A DNA stretch of 64,000 bases from Acidobacteriota bacterium (GTDB lineage: Bacteria; Acidobacteriota; Terriglobia; Terriglobales; Acidobacteriaceae), in NCBI GenBank assembly GCA_013289875.1, contig JABCZC010000007.1, positions 40,934-104,933 of the forward strand. The letters are read 5' to 3'. This document shows positions 36,614 to 46,101 of this stretch, piece by piece; the stretch's first letter is position 1, and each line of letters opens with the position of its first letter. Below the pieces are notes generated by a model that saw only the letters and a program-made list of their open reading frames with translations, made no database searches and had not been told where the DNA came from. A program made the position numbers and the translations under genes.

Positions 36614-37708
36614 ATGAAGAGATTTCAAAATGCAGCGCTTCTGGCGGCGATAGCCGGATTATTTACCTTTCAGGCCACGCCCGGCAATGCGGCGTCTGAT
36701 TCCCAAACCAGCCAGCAAGCGGCACCTACCCCAGCCAGTCCGGGTGCCGAGGCCTATGCGAGCCACTGCGCCATTTGTCACGGCGATCGGCGCGAGGGCA
36801 TCCTGCCAGCGTTTCCGCCGCTTCTGGGCATAGGACGCCAGCTCACGGATGCGCAGATTACAGAGCTGATCCACACAGGCAAGGGCCGCATGCCTGGGTT
36901 CCCGAAGGTGCAGGGCGAGGAGCTGACGGAATTGCTGCGGTTCCTGTCGAGCCCGGATATGTCCGCTCCCCAGACATCCGGCGCGCAGGCGACGAATGCC
37001 GGAGGCAATACCTCACCGGCGCATCCGGCAGGGTTATCCGAGGCGGGTGGCGCGCTCTTCCGCCAGAACTGCGCCTTCTGCCATGGCCGCGATGCCATGG
37101 GTGGGGAAACCGGCCCGGATCTGACCCAGTCGAGGCTGGTGCGAACGGATCGCGGAGGCGACAGGATCTCGGAGGTAATCCGCGACGGACGGCCCGAAAA
37201 GAAGATGCCGGCCTTCAATTTTTCCAGCCAGGAGCTCCTCAGCCTGGCGGCTTTCATTCACGCACAGGAGGCGGCTGCGGTTTCCAAGAAGGGCGGACGG
37301 CGCGGCGTTGAGGTTGCGGATCTGCAGACCGGCAATGTAGAGAAGGGCAAAGAGTACTTCGACGGAGCGGGAGGCTGCGTGCAGTGCCACTCGGCCACGG
37401 GCGATCTTGCGGGCATCGCATCACGCTTTGAGGGGCTGCAGCTGGAGGAGCAGATGCTGTATCCGAGGGATGTGAAGAACCAGGTGACGGTGACTCTACC
37501 CTCGGGTGAAAAATTGACGGGAACCCTGGAGTATCAGGATGAATTCACTATTGGCATGCGCGACGACGACAAGACGTATCACTCATGGCCGGTGGGCAAG
37601 GTGAAGTTCAAGGTCGATTCGCCGGTGGATGCGCACGTCGAACTCTTCAGTAAGTACACCGATGACGATATCCATAACCTGATGGCATATCTGCAGACGC
37701 TGCGCTAA
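36614..37708 (+). CDS. periplasmic triheme cytochrome c with a beta-rich insert
   Basis: 364 residues with a signal peptide (1-26). Three heme motifs are visible: CAICH near 54, CAFCH near 153 and CVQCH near 258, so three class-I-like domains in a row. The third is unusual: between its heme motif and its closing helix (YTDDDIHNLMAYLQTL) lies a segment of about 90 residues rich in beta strands, including VTLPSGEKLTGTLEYQDEF. It follows the multicopper oxidase by 60 bp and precedes the PQQ dehydrogenase by 29 bp. The context makes it a shuttle between the quinoprotein and an oxidase. Confidence 0.9.
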   Translation: MKRFQNAALLAAIAGLFTFQATPGNAASDSQTSQQAAPTPASPGAEAYASHCAICHGDRREGILPAFPPLLGIGRQLTDAQITELIHTGKGRMPGFPKVQGEELTELLRFLSSPDMSAPQTSGAQATNAGGNTSPAHPAGLSEAGGALFRQNCAFCHGRDAMGGETGPDLTQSRLVRTDRGGDRISEVIRDGRPEKKMPAFNFSSQELLSLAAFIHAQEAAAVSKKGGRRGVEVADLQTGNVEKGKEYFDGAGGCVQCHSATGDLAGIASRFEGLQLEEQMLYPRDVKNQVTVTLPSGEKLTGTLEYQDEFTIGMRDDDKTYHSWPVGKVKFKVDSPVDAHVELFSKYTDDDIHNLMAYLQTLR

Positions 37709-37737
37709 TTCGTTCACGAGAGGGTTACCTGCTGAAG

Positions 37738-39348
37738 ATGAGGTTGCTGAAATGCTTATGGGGCTCATGGGTTTTTGCCGGGATCGCGCTCTCTCTGCCG
37801 ATTGTTAAGGTGCCTCCGCTTGTGGCTCAGAATCTGGACTCGGCCCAGATACTGAAGCCTGCGCCGGACAGCTGGCCGCTGTATCACGGCGACTACTCGG
37901 GCAGGCGGCATAGTGCACTGACGCAGATCACTCCGCAGAATGTTCATAGCCTGACGATGGCGTGGGCATTCCAGACGAACCAGACGGCAGACATCAAATC
38001 GACGCCACTGTTGGTGGATGGCGTGCTGTACTTCACGGTCCCGGACAACATCTGGGCGGTCGATGCGATATCGGGACACCAGATATGGCATTACAACAAG
38101 CCGACGACGCAAGGCTTGCATATCGGCCACCGCGGTGTGGCGATGTATAAGGGGTGGTTGTACTTCACCACACCCGATGCTCACCTGATTTCTTTGAACG
38201 CGAAAGACGGAAAGGTGCGATGGAACGAGGTGGTCGCGGACGTGAACCAGGGCTACTGGACGACGATGGCTCCGCTGGTGGTGGGAGACCATGTGATCGT
38301 CGGCGTGTCGGGAGATTTCGATAACCTGACCGGCTATCTGCGCTCCTACGATGCCGAAACGGGCAAGGTGCAGTGGCAGTGGAACAGCACCTCTCCGGTG
38401 GGGACTCCGAGCATGTCAACCGGCGGCATGACGTGGATGACGGGCACGTACGATCCAGTGCTCAACCTGGTGTACTGGGGCACGGGCAATCCAACGCCGG
38501 TGCTGAACGGTTCGACGCGGCCCGGCGATAATCCCTATACATGCTCCATTGTGGCGATCAACCCGGACACGGGGAAGCTGGTGTGGGGATTTCAGGTCTC
38601 GCCTCACGATACCCACGACTGGGACGCCGTCGAGACGCCGGTGCTGGTGGATGCGGTTTTTCGTGGCAAGCCGCGGAAGCTGTTGATGCAGAGCTCGCGC
38701 AACGGCTATTTCTTCGTGCTGGACCGCACGAACGGTGAGAGTCTGCTGACAACCCCGTTTGGACCGGTCAACTGGAGTCTGGGAACCGACAAGCAGGGGC
38801 GGCCGATTCCGAATCCGGGGAAGGAACCCGCACCCGACGGACGCCTGATTGCGCCCGATGAGGGCGGCATGACGAATTATCGCGCGCCCAGCTTCGATCC
38901 GAAGACGGGCCTGTTTATCGTCGATGCTCATCCCAGCTACAGCATCTATTTCGCCAAGCCGGCCGACGGCAACTACGGATGGGCAGGCGCGGATTATGGG
39001 CTATGGGGCAAGGGCGTGATCGAGGCCATCGATTACCAGACAGGGAAAATTCGCTGGAGCCATGAGGTAGGCCGGGGCGGTTCAGGCGCCGGTGTTTTGA
39101 CGACGGATTCGGGATTGACCTTTACGGGCGATGCCTACGGAAACGTCCTGGCGCTGGACACAAGCAACGGCAAGACGCTGTGGCATGCGGGAACGGGGTC
39201 ACCGATGCTGAGCTCTCCGATCACCTACGAACTGGATGGGCTGCAGTACATGATCACCAGCAGCGGAGGCGTGTTGTTTGCGTGGACGCTGCCGGAGAGT
39301 CTCGCTGGCTCGATGACTGCCGCTGCACGCTCGCACCAGCCACGTTGA
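37738..39348 (+). CDS. PQQ-dependent dehydrogenase, beta-propeller, no heme domain
   Basis: 536 residues, signal peptide about 1-30. Eight-bladed propeller of the methanol/ethanol dehydrogenase family: DWPLYHGDYSGRRHSAL-like opening (here SWPLYHGDYSG), tryptophan-docking repeats such as GKVRWNEVVAD and GKTLWHAGTGS, Asn in YWGTGNPTP and the catalytic Asp in PHDTHDWDA. The vicinal Cys pair of methanol dehydrogenase is not seen, nor the C-terminal cytochrome domain of type II alcohol dehydrogenases. The preceding triheme cytochrome would take over that role in trans. It oxidises an alcohol or aldose in the periplasm; the substrate is unknown. No pqq biosynthesis gene is in the window. Confidence 0.88.
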   Translation: MRLLKCLWGSWVFAGIALSLPIVKVPPLVAQNLDSAQILKPAPDSWPLYHGDYSGRRHSALTQITPQNVHSLTMAWAFQTNQTADIKSTPLLVDGVLYFTVPDNIWAVDAISGHQIWHYNKPTTQGLHIGHRGVAMYKGWLYFTTPDAHLISLNAKDGKVRWNEVVADVNQGYWTTMAPLVVGDHVIVGVSGDFDNLTGYLRSYDAETGKVQWQWNSTSPVGTPSMSTGGMTWMTGTYDPVLNLVYWGTGNPTPVLNGSTRPGDNPYTCSIVAINPDTGKLVWGFQVSPHDTHDWDAVETPVLVDAVFRGKPRKLLMQSSRNGYFFVLDRTNGESLLTTPFGPVNWSLGTDKQGRPIPNPGKEPAPDGRLIAPDEGGMTNYRAPSFDPKTGLFIVDAHPSYSIYFAKPADGNYGWAGADYGLWGKGVIEAIDYQTGKIRWSHEVGRGGSGAGVLTTDSGLTFTGDAYGNVLALDTSNGKTLWHAGTGSPMLSSPITYELDGLQYMITSSGGVLFAWTLPESLAGSMTAAARSHQPR

Positions 39349-39420
39349 AGAAATCTGGCGACAGCGGTCCATCGTTCAAGCGATACTTCACTGGATCAAT
39401 CAGCGCGATCACTCTATCCG

Positions 39421-41142
39421 ATGCCCACAACTACGCCGACCGAGAAAACACCCAATACTGTCCGATATGAACGCTTCCTCATTTTTGTCGCAGGCCTGGG
39501 AGGCCTGCTGTACGGAATTGACGTTGGCATTATCGCCGCCGCCCTCCTTTACCTGAACAAGACGATCAACCTCACGGTCGAGCAGACGTCGTTTATTGTC
39601 GCGGCTGTGCTGGGCGGGGGCATGTGCTCGTCGCTGGTGGCCGGGATGCTGGCCGACTGGCTGGGCCGCAAGAAGATGATGATCATCAGCGGTCTGCTCT
39701 TTGTGGCGAGCGTCGGACTGATCGTGATCTCGCAGGGATTCGTGCCGCTGTTTCTCGGACGCCTGCTGCAGGGGTTGAGCGGCGGCGTGATCGCCGTGGT
39801 TGTGCCTCTTTATCTGGCGGAGTGCCTTGGCCCGAATAACCGCGGCAAGGGAACGGCGATCTTTCAATTCATGCTCACGTTCGGCATTGTGCTCGCGGCG
39901 CTGACCGGCTGGTTTTATACGCGCGGAGCAGAATCGGCGATCACGGCCGCGGCGGGGAATTCCGCGCTGATTCTGGTGGCGGAGAATCACGCCTGGCGGG
40001 GTATGTTTCTGTCGATCGTCTATCCGGGATTAGTTTTCTTCGTGGGCTCGTTCTTCCTGAGCGAGACTCCGCGGTGGCTCTTTCGCCACGGAAGACCAGA
40101 GGATGCGCTCACAGCCCTGCGGCGCTCTTCTCCCGAAGAGGAAGCGCAGCGGCAGTTTTATGAAATGCAGGCGCTGGCACAGGAGAACGAGCGGGTGGCC
40201 GGCGCGCATGGCACAGGATCGCTGCTGCAGAGGAAGTATGTTGTTCCGTTCATCCTGGCCTGCGTGATCCTGTCGTGCAACCAGACGACCGGCATCAACT
40301 CGATCCTTCCCTTCCTGGTGATCATTCTGAAACAGGCGGGCATGACGGTGAGCCACGCAACAGAAGGCGATGTGGTGGTCAAGGTGCTGCAATGCGCGAT
40401 GACGCTCGTAGGCATTGCTCTTGTGGACCGCAAGGGCCGGAGATTTCTGCTGAAGCTCGGAACCGGAGGTATCGTAGTGGCGCTCGGTGCCGTAGCGATT
40501 ATCTTTCATGCTTCAGAGGCGCAGCGCACCGATGTGAAAGCCCAGGTGGAACACGCCGTGCATGGGAACGTGCTCGATCTGCGGGTGGACGAGAGCACGT
40601 TTGGGCAGGAGCAAGCTGGAGCGAAGGTTCTGACTGTGCTCTATTCCTACGGGAAGGGCGATAAGCTGGCGACTGTCCTCAGCGCGGATGAGGAGCCTGT
40701 CCTGCATATCAGCCCTGATCCGGATGCGGCGAGTGCACCTCTGGCGATCGAGCGCGCGCTTTACGGACCCGTGCCGACGGAGACAACCGGTTGGCTGGTC
40801 ACGGCCTGCCTGTGTCTTTTCATCGCCTCTTATGCGCTTGGCCCGGGAGTTGTCGTATGGCTCATGCTGTCGGAGCTTATGCCGACGCGCATTCGATCGG
40901 TTGGCATGGGCATCGCGCTGCTGCTGAACCAAGGCGTGTCGGCGCTCATCGCCGCGGTGTTTCTGCCGGTGGCGGGACGATTCGGCTACTACGCGATGTT
41001 TGCTTTCTGGGCGGCGTGCACGGTTATCTACTTTTTGACGGCGGCACTCTTCCTGCCAGAGACCAAGGGCAAGACGCTGGAGGAAATCGAGCAACACTTT
41101 GAAGGCAAGAGCGAGGGACTGCAGACAGCAGGCAGCGCTTGA
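39421..41142 (+). CDS. MFS sugar porter with enlarged loops
   Basis: 573 residues, about 100 longer than a usual bacterial sugar porter. Family signatures are clear: GGLLYGIDVGIIAAALLYL in helix 1, LADWLGRKKMMI after helix 2, LQGLSGGVIAVVVPLYLAE in helix 4, and PETKGKTLEEIEQHF at the end. The additional length lies mainly in a polar segment of about 90 residues at about 362-450, where a short loop is expected between helices 9 and 10, and in a smaller insert near 165-185. It takes up a monosaccharide or small glycoside with protons. Its stop is 7 bp from that of the convergent alpha-galactosidase-like gene, placing import beside hydrolysis. Confidence 0.88.
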   Translation: MPTTTPTEKTPNTVRYERFLIFVAGLGGLLYGIDVGIIAAALLYLNKTINLTVEQTSFIVAAVLGGGMCSSLVAGMLADWLGRKKMMIISGLLFVASVGLIVISQGFVPLFLGRLLQGLSGGVIAVVVPLYLAECLGPNNRGKGTAIFQFMLTFGIVLAALTGWFYTRGAESAITAAAGNSALILVAENHAWRGMFLSIVYPGLVFFVGSFFLSETPRWLFRHGRPEDALTALRRSSPEEEAQRQFYEMQALAQENERVAGAHGTGSLLQRKYVVPFILACVILSCNQTTGINSILPFLVIILKQAGMTVSHATEGDVVVKVLQCAMTLVGIALVDRKGRRFLLKLGTGGIVVALGAVAIIFHASEAQRTDVKAQVEHAVHGNVLDLRVDESTFGQEQAGAKVLTVLYSYGKGDKLATVLSADEEPVLHISPDPDAASAPLAIERALYGPVPTETTGWLVTACLCLFIASYALGPGVVVWLMLSELMPTRIRSVGMGIALLLNQGVSALIAAVFLPVAGRFGYYAMFAFWAACTVIYFLTAALFLPETKGKTLEEIEQHFEGKSEGLQTAGSA

Positions 41143-41149
41143 GAATTCG

Positions 41150-43186
41150 TTATTGGGAAAGAGCTTCCAGGGTCAGCACTTGAAAAGGCGCGAGGTAAAA
41201 GGTGTGGAGTTCGCCGGCGTTGAGCTCGATTTCAGGCTGCGAGGCATCGCCGGTCCACGGGCTTCGCGCCCGATAACGCCGCGGGGCGTTGGCCGGGAGT
41301 TCGAAAGCAGAGGCGATGTCGAGGATGAAGTCCTGCGTCTTGGAATCCGGGTTACGCAGGGTCAGGATCGCCTTTTGCGGCGACCACGAAGCCCAGCCAT
41401 AAATCTGAAGCCAGCGCGGATCTCCTCCGATCCAGTGCGTGTCGACGAGGACCGATGCGTTGCGCCGCGACCACTTTGCGGCCTCGGCGAGCATGTCCCA
41501 GTCGGCGGGTTTCAGCAGAGCGGGAGTGATGTAGAGCTCCTGCAACTGCGTGCCTGAGCCGAAGTACGAGTGCACTTCGTTGGCGAAGTCGCGGCCGGGA
41601 TCGGTGGAGAGATGCGGCGCCTGCTTCGCGTAGACGATGCCGTGCAACATGAGCGAATTGAGGGGAAAGAGCCGGCCGCCCTTCACGACTTCGTCATAGG
41701 TGTCGGCGTCGCGGTAGGTGATCCAGCGCTCGCGGTCGGAGCCGACTCCGGCAAAGTCGGTGTCGTCACCGCCGCGCCAGATGGAGTCGGCATAGAAAAG
41801 CCAGAAAGGCGATGGGTAGGTTCCGGTGGTGAGATTGATGAACAGGTCGGGCTTGAGGCGGCGAAGGTCGCCGATGAGATGAAGCGCGGCGTCGAAGTCG
41901 CTGCTGAAGGCGCTTCCCTTGACGACCTGATCGACATTCCCGGTGCCGTCGAATTTGAACTGATTGACGCCATAGCGCGTGACCATTTCCGCCGCTGCTT
42001 CATGAAAGCGGGCGTAGTATTTCGGACCTGACAAAGCCAGACCGCCGTTGACGATTTCGTAGCCGTCCCTCTTTGCCGTGGCCAGACGCTCCCGCTTGGC
42101 GGGGCCGTATCCACCCCACGGCGAGAGCCAGACGCCGGGTGCGGTGCCGTATTCGGCCGCGGCCCTTTTCAGCGGCTCGAATCCGTCTTTGAAGTCGCTT
42201 CGTATCTTCCAGAGGTCATTGTGGTCGTCCCATCCGTCGTCAAAGAGGAAGGAATCGAGGGTCACGGAGCGCTTCTTGTTCAGCTCTGTCCCCATCGCGT
42301 GAATGCGGTCAAGGGCGTCCTGCTGGGTGTAAGGCGTAAAGAAGCCGATGTCGAACCAACTGTTGTAGTGGAGAAATGTCCTGTAGGGGTGGGCGCGCTC
42401 GCGCTCCAGATAGGCGAGAAAGGCGCGACGCATCTGCCCCTCGGGTGCGATGCCGACGACCGCTGAGTATTGGGCCGACTGCCCAGCCCCGAGCGGTACT
42501 CCACTTTGCAGCTCACAGACGGCGTGATCGGCTACAACGCTGCTGTGCGACAGAGGCTGCTCGAAACCCAGGAAATAGTTGCCAGTGACGAGAGGGCTGC
42601 CTTTCACGATGCCCGCCACGGAGACATCGGGAGCGCGCGTGTCGATCATGATGATGTCGCTTAGATCGACGGGCGTTACTCCGGCGGTGATTGTGAGCAA
42701 CTGCCGGATGTATCTGGAGCCGTCGCGGAGAATGAGCGACCAGTCTGCGTGGAAGTGTCCGAGCGGGTCGGTGAGCCGGTAGTGAACGGCGATCCCGGAC
42801 AAACCGTCAGAGTAGCGCGACGCGCCTCGTTCCGGTGTGAGACGTTCGACACGAGCCCGACCATCGAGGGTCAGGTCAGCGGCTCGGAGCACGCGGCCAT
42901 CTTTCATCTCGAGTGAGAAGGGTCCGCTTAAATCGACGGACGTCTTGTTGTTCAGGTCATGGATGACAGCACCGGTCAGGTGTCCGTCATGAATCTGCCA
43001 CTCCGCTGCAATCTCACGGTTGGCGAGCGTGCCGCCGTTGAGCGCGTTGACGGCGACAGTCGGCTGGTCCGCGTCTTGCTGAGCAGTCGTCTGCGCGGAG
43101 AGGTTACGGCAAATCAAGCAGAACATCAGGGACATTAGAGTAGGTGCGGTTATGCGAACGAGAAATGGCCACCTGCCGGCAATCAT
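41150..43186 (-). CDS. secreted alpha-galactosidase-like glycoside hydrolase (GH27/36 clan type)
   Basis: 678 residues from ATG 43186, preceded by GGGGGAA; an ATG 36 bases further upstream has no ribosome-binding site. A signal peptide (about 1-32) exports it. A beta-sandwich N-terminal domain (to about 275) precedes a TIM barrel beginning LHYNSWFDIGFF. The likely nucleophile is Asp in QFKFDGTGN and the likely acid/base Asp in WRGGDDTDF, in the positions seen in GH27, GH31 and GH36 enzymes. The end is an all-beta domain. Exact family and linkage cannot be fixed by eye; alpha-galactosidase or alpha-N-acetylgalactosaminidase are the closest matches. It lies 42 bp downstream of the amidohydrolase gene. 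Confidence 0.75.
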   Translation of the reverse strand: MIAGRWPFLVRITAPTLMSLMFCLICRNLSAQTTAQQDADQPTVAVNALNGGTLANREIAAEWQIHDGHLTGAVIHDLNNKTSVDLSGPFSLEMKDGRVLRAADLTLDGRARVERLTPERGASRYSDGLSGIAVHYRLTDPLGHFHADWSLILRDGSRYIRQLLTITAGVTPVDLSDIIMIDTRAPDVSVAGIVKGSPLVTGNYFLGFEQPLSHSSVVADHAVCELQSGVPLGAGQSAQYSAVVGIAPEGQMRRAFLAYLERERAHPYRTFLHYNSWFDIGFFTPYTQQDALDRIHAMGTELNKKRSVTLDSFLFDDGWDDHNDLWKIRSDFKDGFEPLKRAAAEYGTAPGVWLSPWGGYGPAKRERLATAKRDGYEIVNGGLALSGPKYYARFHEAAAEMVTRYGVNQFKFDGTGNVDQVVKGSAFSSDFDAALHLIGDLRRLKPDLFINLTTGTYPSPFWLFYADSIWRGGDDTDFAGVGSDRERWITYRDADTYDEVVKGGRLFPLNSLMLHGIVYAKQAPHLSTDPGRDFANEVHSYFGSGTQLQELYITPALLKPADWDMLAEAAKWSRRNASVLVDTHWIGGDPRWLQIYGWASWSPQKAILTLRNPDSKTQDFILDIASAFELPANAPRRYRARSPWTGDASQPEIELNAGELHTFYLAPFQVLTLEALSQ

Positions 43187-43228
43187 GAATTCCCCCGATG
43201 GATAATCAGCAGCACGACTCATTGCATA

Positions 43229-44320
43229 CTAATCGCGATGAGTGCCGGGAAGCAGTCGCAGGGCATTCTCGCGGTAGATTTTTCGAAGGACGTCGTCGGG
43301 AAGAGAGATTCCATAGATCATCCAGCGCCCCTGCCGGGAAGCGTGGGACGGATATGCGAAGTACTCATCTGCGGTTTCGAGGAAGCGATAGTGGAGGCGG
43401 TACATTTCGATCTCGGGCAACAGGTCGGTGCCGAAGAGGATCCGGTCTGCGTGCTTCAGAAAGAAATCGCGCGCCGTGTAGGGCTGGCGGCCAAGTTCCG
43501 CGATACGGGCGCTGATGTCGACCGAGACATTCGGATGGGCCTCCAGCATGGCACAGACGGTTGCGAGATCTTCGGGACACTCGCCCAGATGCGCGGCGAC
43601 GAATCGTGTGCGCGGGTGCCGGGCGAAGACGGAGTTGCGCTGGTCGATGAGCTCGCGCCGGGAAAACTGCGCGCCGTGAAAACTCCAGTCCGGGTGGGCG
43701 GCGAGTTCTTCGTAGCGCTCGTTGAAGCGATCGATCGGCTCGAAGAACGCAAGAGGATCAGCGGTATGGAACATGACGGGCAAGTCGAGTTCGCGGGCTT
43801 TATCGAAGAGAGGGTCGAGACGCTCGTCGTCCACGCGAAGCAGATTGCTGTTGCTGTCACGAACCGTGAGGCCGAGGTCTTTCCAGATCTTAAAGCCGAC
43901 GGCTCCGTGTTCGACGAGGCGTTCGAGATAATCGACCGACTTTTGAAAGAAGCCGGGACTGTCGATGCCGCTCCAGTCCATCCATCCGATGGTGCTGAAG
44001 CGATCTTTCGATGCAGACGCAAATTTTCCTAGGATTTCGAAGGCTTCGGAGCCGACTTTCATCGTGATGTTGACGAGCCGTTCGATTCCGCACTCGTCCA
44101 TGATGCTAAGTACGGCGCCAGGGTCAAGCGAATCGAGGTGATTGTGGTAGTCGATAGCGGGGAAGCGGGGACGAGCGACTTCGTGAACGGTTGTTTTCAG
44201 CGTGGAACGTGGCTCGAAGTCACTGAGCGGCAGGCTCACCTGCGCCTTCGCGGTGACCATGGCGACGAACGCGTCTTTGTTCGGGATGGGGTTGGGCGTT
44301 TCTGTTTTGTCTTTGTTCAC
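43229..44320 (-). CDS. amidohydrolase-2 family protein
   Basis: 363 residues from GTG 44320, which has GGGAG six bases upstream; longer in-frame starts (44338, 44347) lack one. The TIM barrel is of the PF04909 type: metal motif DYHNHLDSLD, VGFKIWKDLGL, VMFHTADPLAFF, FVAAHLGECPEDL and late Asp in RILFGTDLLPE. Such enzymes hydrolyse or decarboxylate cyclic and aromatic acids or lactones. It is divergent from a secreted TPR gene across about 85 bp and probably co-transcribed with the alpha-galactosidase-like gene. A sugar lactone is a plausible substrate given the PQQ dehydrogenase nearby, but this is a guess. Confidence 0.8.
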   Translation of the reverse strand: MNKDKTETPNPIPNKDAFVAMVTAKAQVSLPLSDFEPRSTLKTTVHEVARPRFPAIDYHNHLDSLDPGAVLSIMDECGIERLVNITMKVGSEAFEILGKFASASKDRFSTIGWMDWSGIDSPGFFQKSVDYLERLVEHGAVGFKIWKDLGLTVRDSNSNLLRVDDERLDPLFDKARELDLPVMFHTADPLAFFEPIDRFNERYEELAAHPDWSFHGAQFSRRELIDQRNSVFARHPRTRFVAAHLGECPEDLATVCAMLEAHPNVSVDISARIAELGRQPYTARDFFLKHADRILFGTDLLPEIEMYRLHYRFLETADEYFAYPSHASRQGRWMIYGISLPDDVLRKIYRENALRLLPGTHRD

Positions 44321-44405
44321 GGTGCGCTCCCTGGTCATTCTATTCACTCTATGACCTGAAGCGAGCTAGTAGAATTGCCTGATTAGCGGGTCGGTTGCAT
44401 GGCGG

Positions 44406-46076
44406 ATGGTTCATAGATTGCGGTCATTGCTGGAAACCCGGAATTTTCGGCGTCATTGGGGAGTCCTCGTAGAGATCGTTGCCCTGGTGAGCGTGTCGAT
44501 CCTGACCGCAGCTGCTCAGGAGGCTTCTCCCCAACACGAGGGCGGAGTTGTGATTCAGGGCAACGTCCTCGACTCGGCGCACAAGCTGGTTGCCGGGGCC
44601 TCGGTACGGCTTGAGCTGAAGGGCGCACCGGGCGCGGTCGTGACAAGGACGAATGCAGCCGGGGTCTTCGTTTTCCCGGCCCTTGGAACCGGCAGCTATG
44701 TAGTCATCGCGGAAAAGTCAAGGGTACGCAGTCGCGCGATTGCCGTAGCTGCGTCATCTCCGGGAGAGCAGAAGGTCGAGCTGGTTCTTGAAATCGCTGA
44801 GGCGGATTCTGGTGCTTCGCCGGCTCCGGCCCAGGCAATGGAGTTTGCTGATAAGCCGAACTTTACTGTTGCGGGAGTGACGGACTGGACGGCGGTGGGC
44901 GGGCACGGGTCGGATACCATCCTGCGGACCAGCGAATCGCTGGCACGGGAAACTCTCACGCTGAAACCGGAGAGCGCGAATTCGCCCGGCGGCGCGAGTG
45001 CAGCGAATGAATCTGAAAGCAAGCTGCGGGCGGCGCTTGCCGGCGCTCCCGGGAGTTTCGAAGCGAATCATCAGCTCGGCGAATTCTATCTTTATACTGG
45101 CCGATATCGGGAGGCGCTCCCGCTGCTGCAGGCTGCGTATCAGATCGATCCTGCCAATGCCGGCAACGAGTACGATCTGGCGCTGGCCCACAAAGAGACT
45201 GGCGATTTTTCGCAGGCACGGGAGGACGTTCAGAAATTACTGGCGCACAAAGAGAGTGCAGACTTGCATCGCTTGCAGGGTGAGCTCGACGAGAAGCTGG
45301 GCGATCCGCTGGCCGCTGTTCACGAATACGAGCAGGCGGTTCGTCTGAATCCGAGTGAACAGAATTATTTTGAGTGGGGCTCCGAGCTGCTGCTGCATCG
45401 GGCTGTGTGGCAGGCGGTGGAGGTTTTCGGAAATGGCGCGAAGGCCTATCCGAATTCCGGCAGGATGCAGGCTGCGCTTGGTTCGGCTCTCTTTGCCGGT
45501 GCCCGCTATGAAGAGGCGGCCGCGAGCTTGTGCAAGGCTTCCGACTTGAATCCGGCGGATCTGCAGCCGTACATGTTCTTGGGCGAGATACAAGTGGCTG
45601 CGCCTACTCCGCTGCCGTGCGTGCAGCAGAAGCTGGCGCGATTTGCAGAGGAGCAGCCGGGGAATTCGCTTGCGAATTATTTTTATGCGATGGCCATCTG
45701 GAAACGGCAGGAGCCGCCGAACCAGCGGGACGTAGAGAAGGTCGAAGCCCTGCTTGATAAAGCCGTGGCGATCGACGCGAAGTGCGGGGACGCTTACCTG
45801 CAACTTGGGGTTCTCTATTCTTCTCGACGGGATTATGACAAGGCCATCGGCTATTACTCCAAGGCGATTGAAGTGAATCCGCAGCTGGGCGAGGCGCACT
45901 ATCGGCTGGGTGTGGCTTATGATCGGATCGGCGAACCGGCAAAGGCGAAGCAGGAGTTCCAGCTTCACGATGAGATCGAGAAGCAGCAAGCGGCTGCTGT
46001 CGAACAGCAGCGCCGGGAAGTGAAGCAGTTCCTGGTGGTGTTGCAGGGGCAGCCGACTCATCCGGTGACCAACTAA
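44406..46076 (+). CDS. secreted TPR protein with N-terminal carboxypeptidase-regulatory-like domain
   Basis: 556 residues; signal peptide about 1-38. Residues 45-135 form a Cna-B/carboxypeptidase-regulatory-like beta domain (VIQGNVLDSAHKLVAGASV, then VFVFPALGTGSYVV), the same kind of module that starts Oar receptors. A low-complexity linker follows, then TPR repeats from about 205 to 540. The TPR half is paralogous to the protein at 60909-62327: both have PSEQN-x-FxWGSELLLHR, QPGN(S/A)LAxY-x-YAM and a closing RxEV(K/Q)QF segment. The two copies border the CRTAC1 operon. A scaffold role at the outer membrane is inferred. Confidence 0.85.
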   Translation: MVHRLRSLLETRNFRRHWGVLVEIVALVSVSILTAAAQEASPQHEGGVVIQGNVLDSAHKLVAGASVRLELKGAPGAVVTRTNAAGVFVFPALGTGSYVVIAEKSRVRSRAIAVAASSPGEQKVELVLEIAEADSGASPAPAQAMEFADKPNFTVAGVTDWTAVGGHGSDTILRTSESLARETLTLKPESANSPGGASAANESESKLRAALAGAPGSFEANHQLGEFYLYTGRYREALPLLQAAYQIDPANAGNEYDLALAHKETGDFSQAREDVQKLLAHKESADLHRLQGELDEKLGDPLAAVHEYEQAVRLNPSEQNYFEWGSELLLHRAVWQAVEVFGNGAKAYPNSGRMQAALGSALFAGARYEEAAASLCKASDLNPADLQPYMFLGEIQVAAPTPLPCVQQKLARFAEEQPGNSLANYFYAMAIWKRQEPPNQRDVEKVEALLDKAVAIDAKCGDAYLQLGVLYSSRRDYDKAIGYYSKAIEVNPQLGEAHYRLGVAYDRIGEPAKAKQEFQLHDEIEKQQAAAVEQQRREVKQFLVVLQGQPTHPVTN

Positions 46077-46101
46077 AGATTCTGCCGGTCGGAGGTCTTC
46101 C

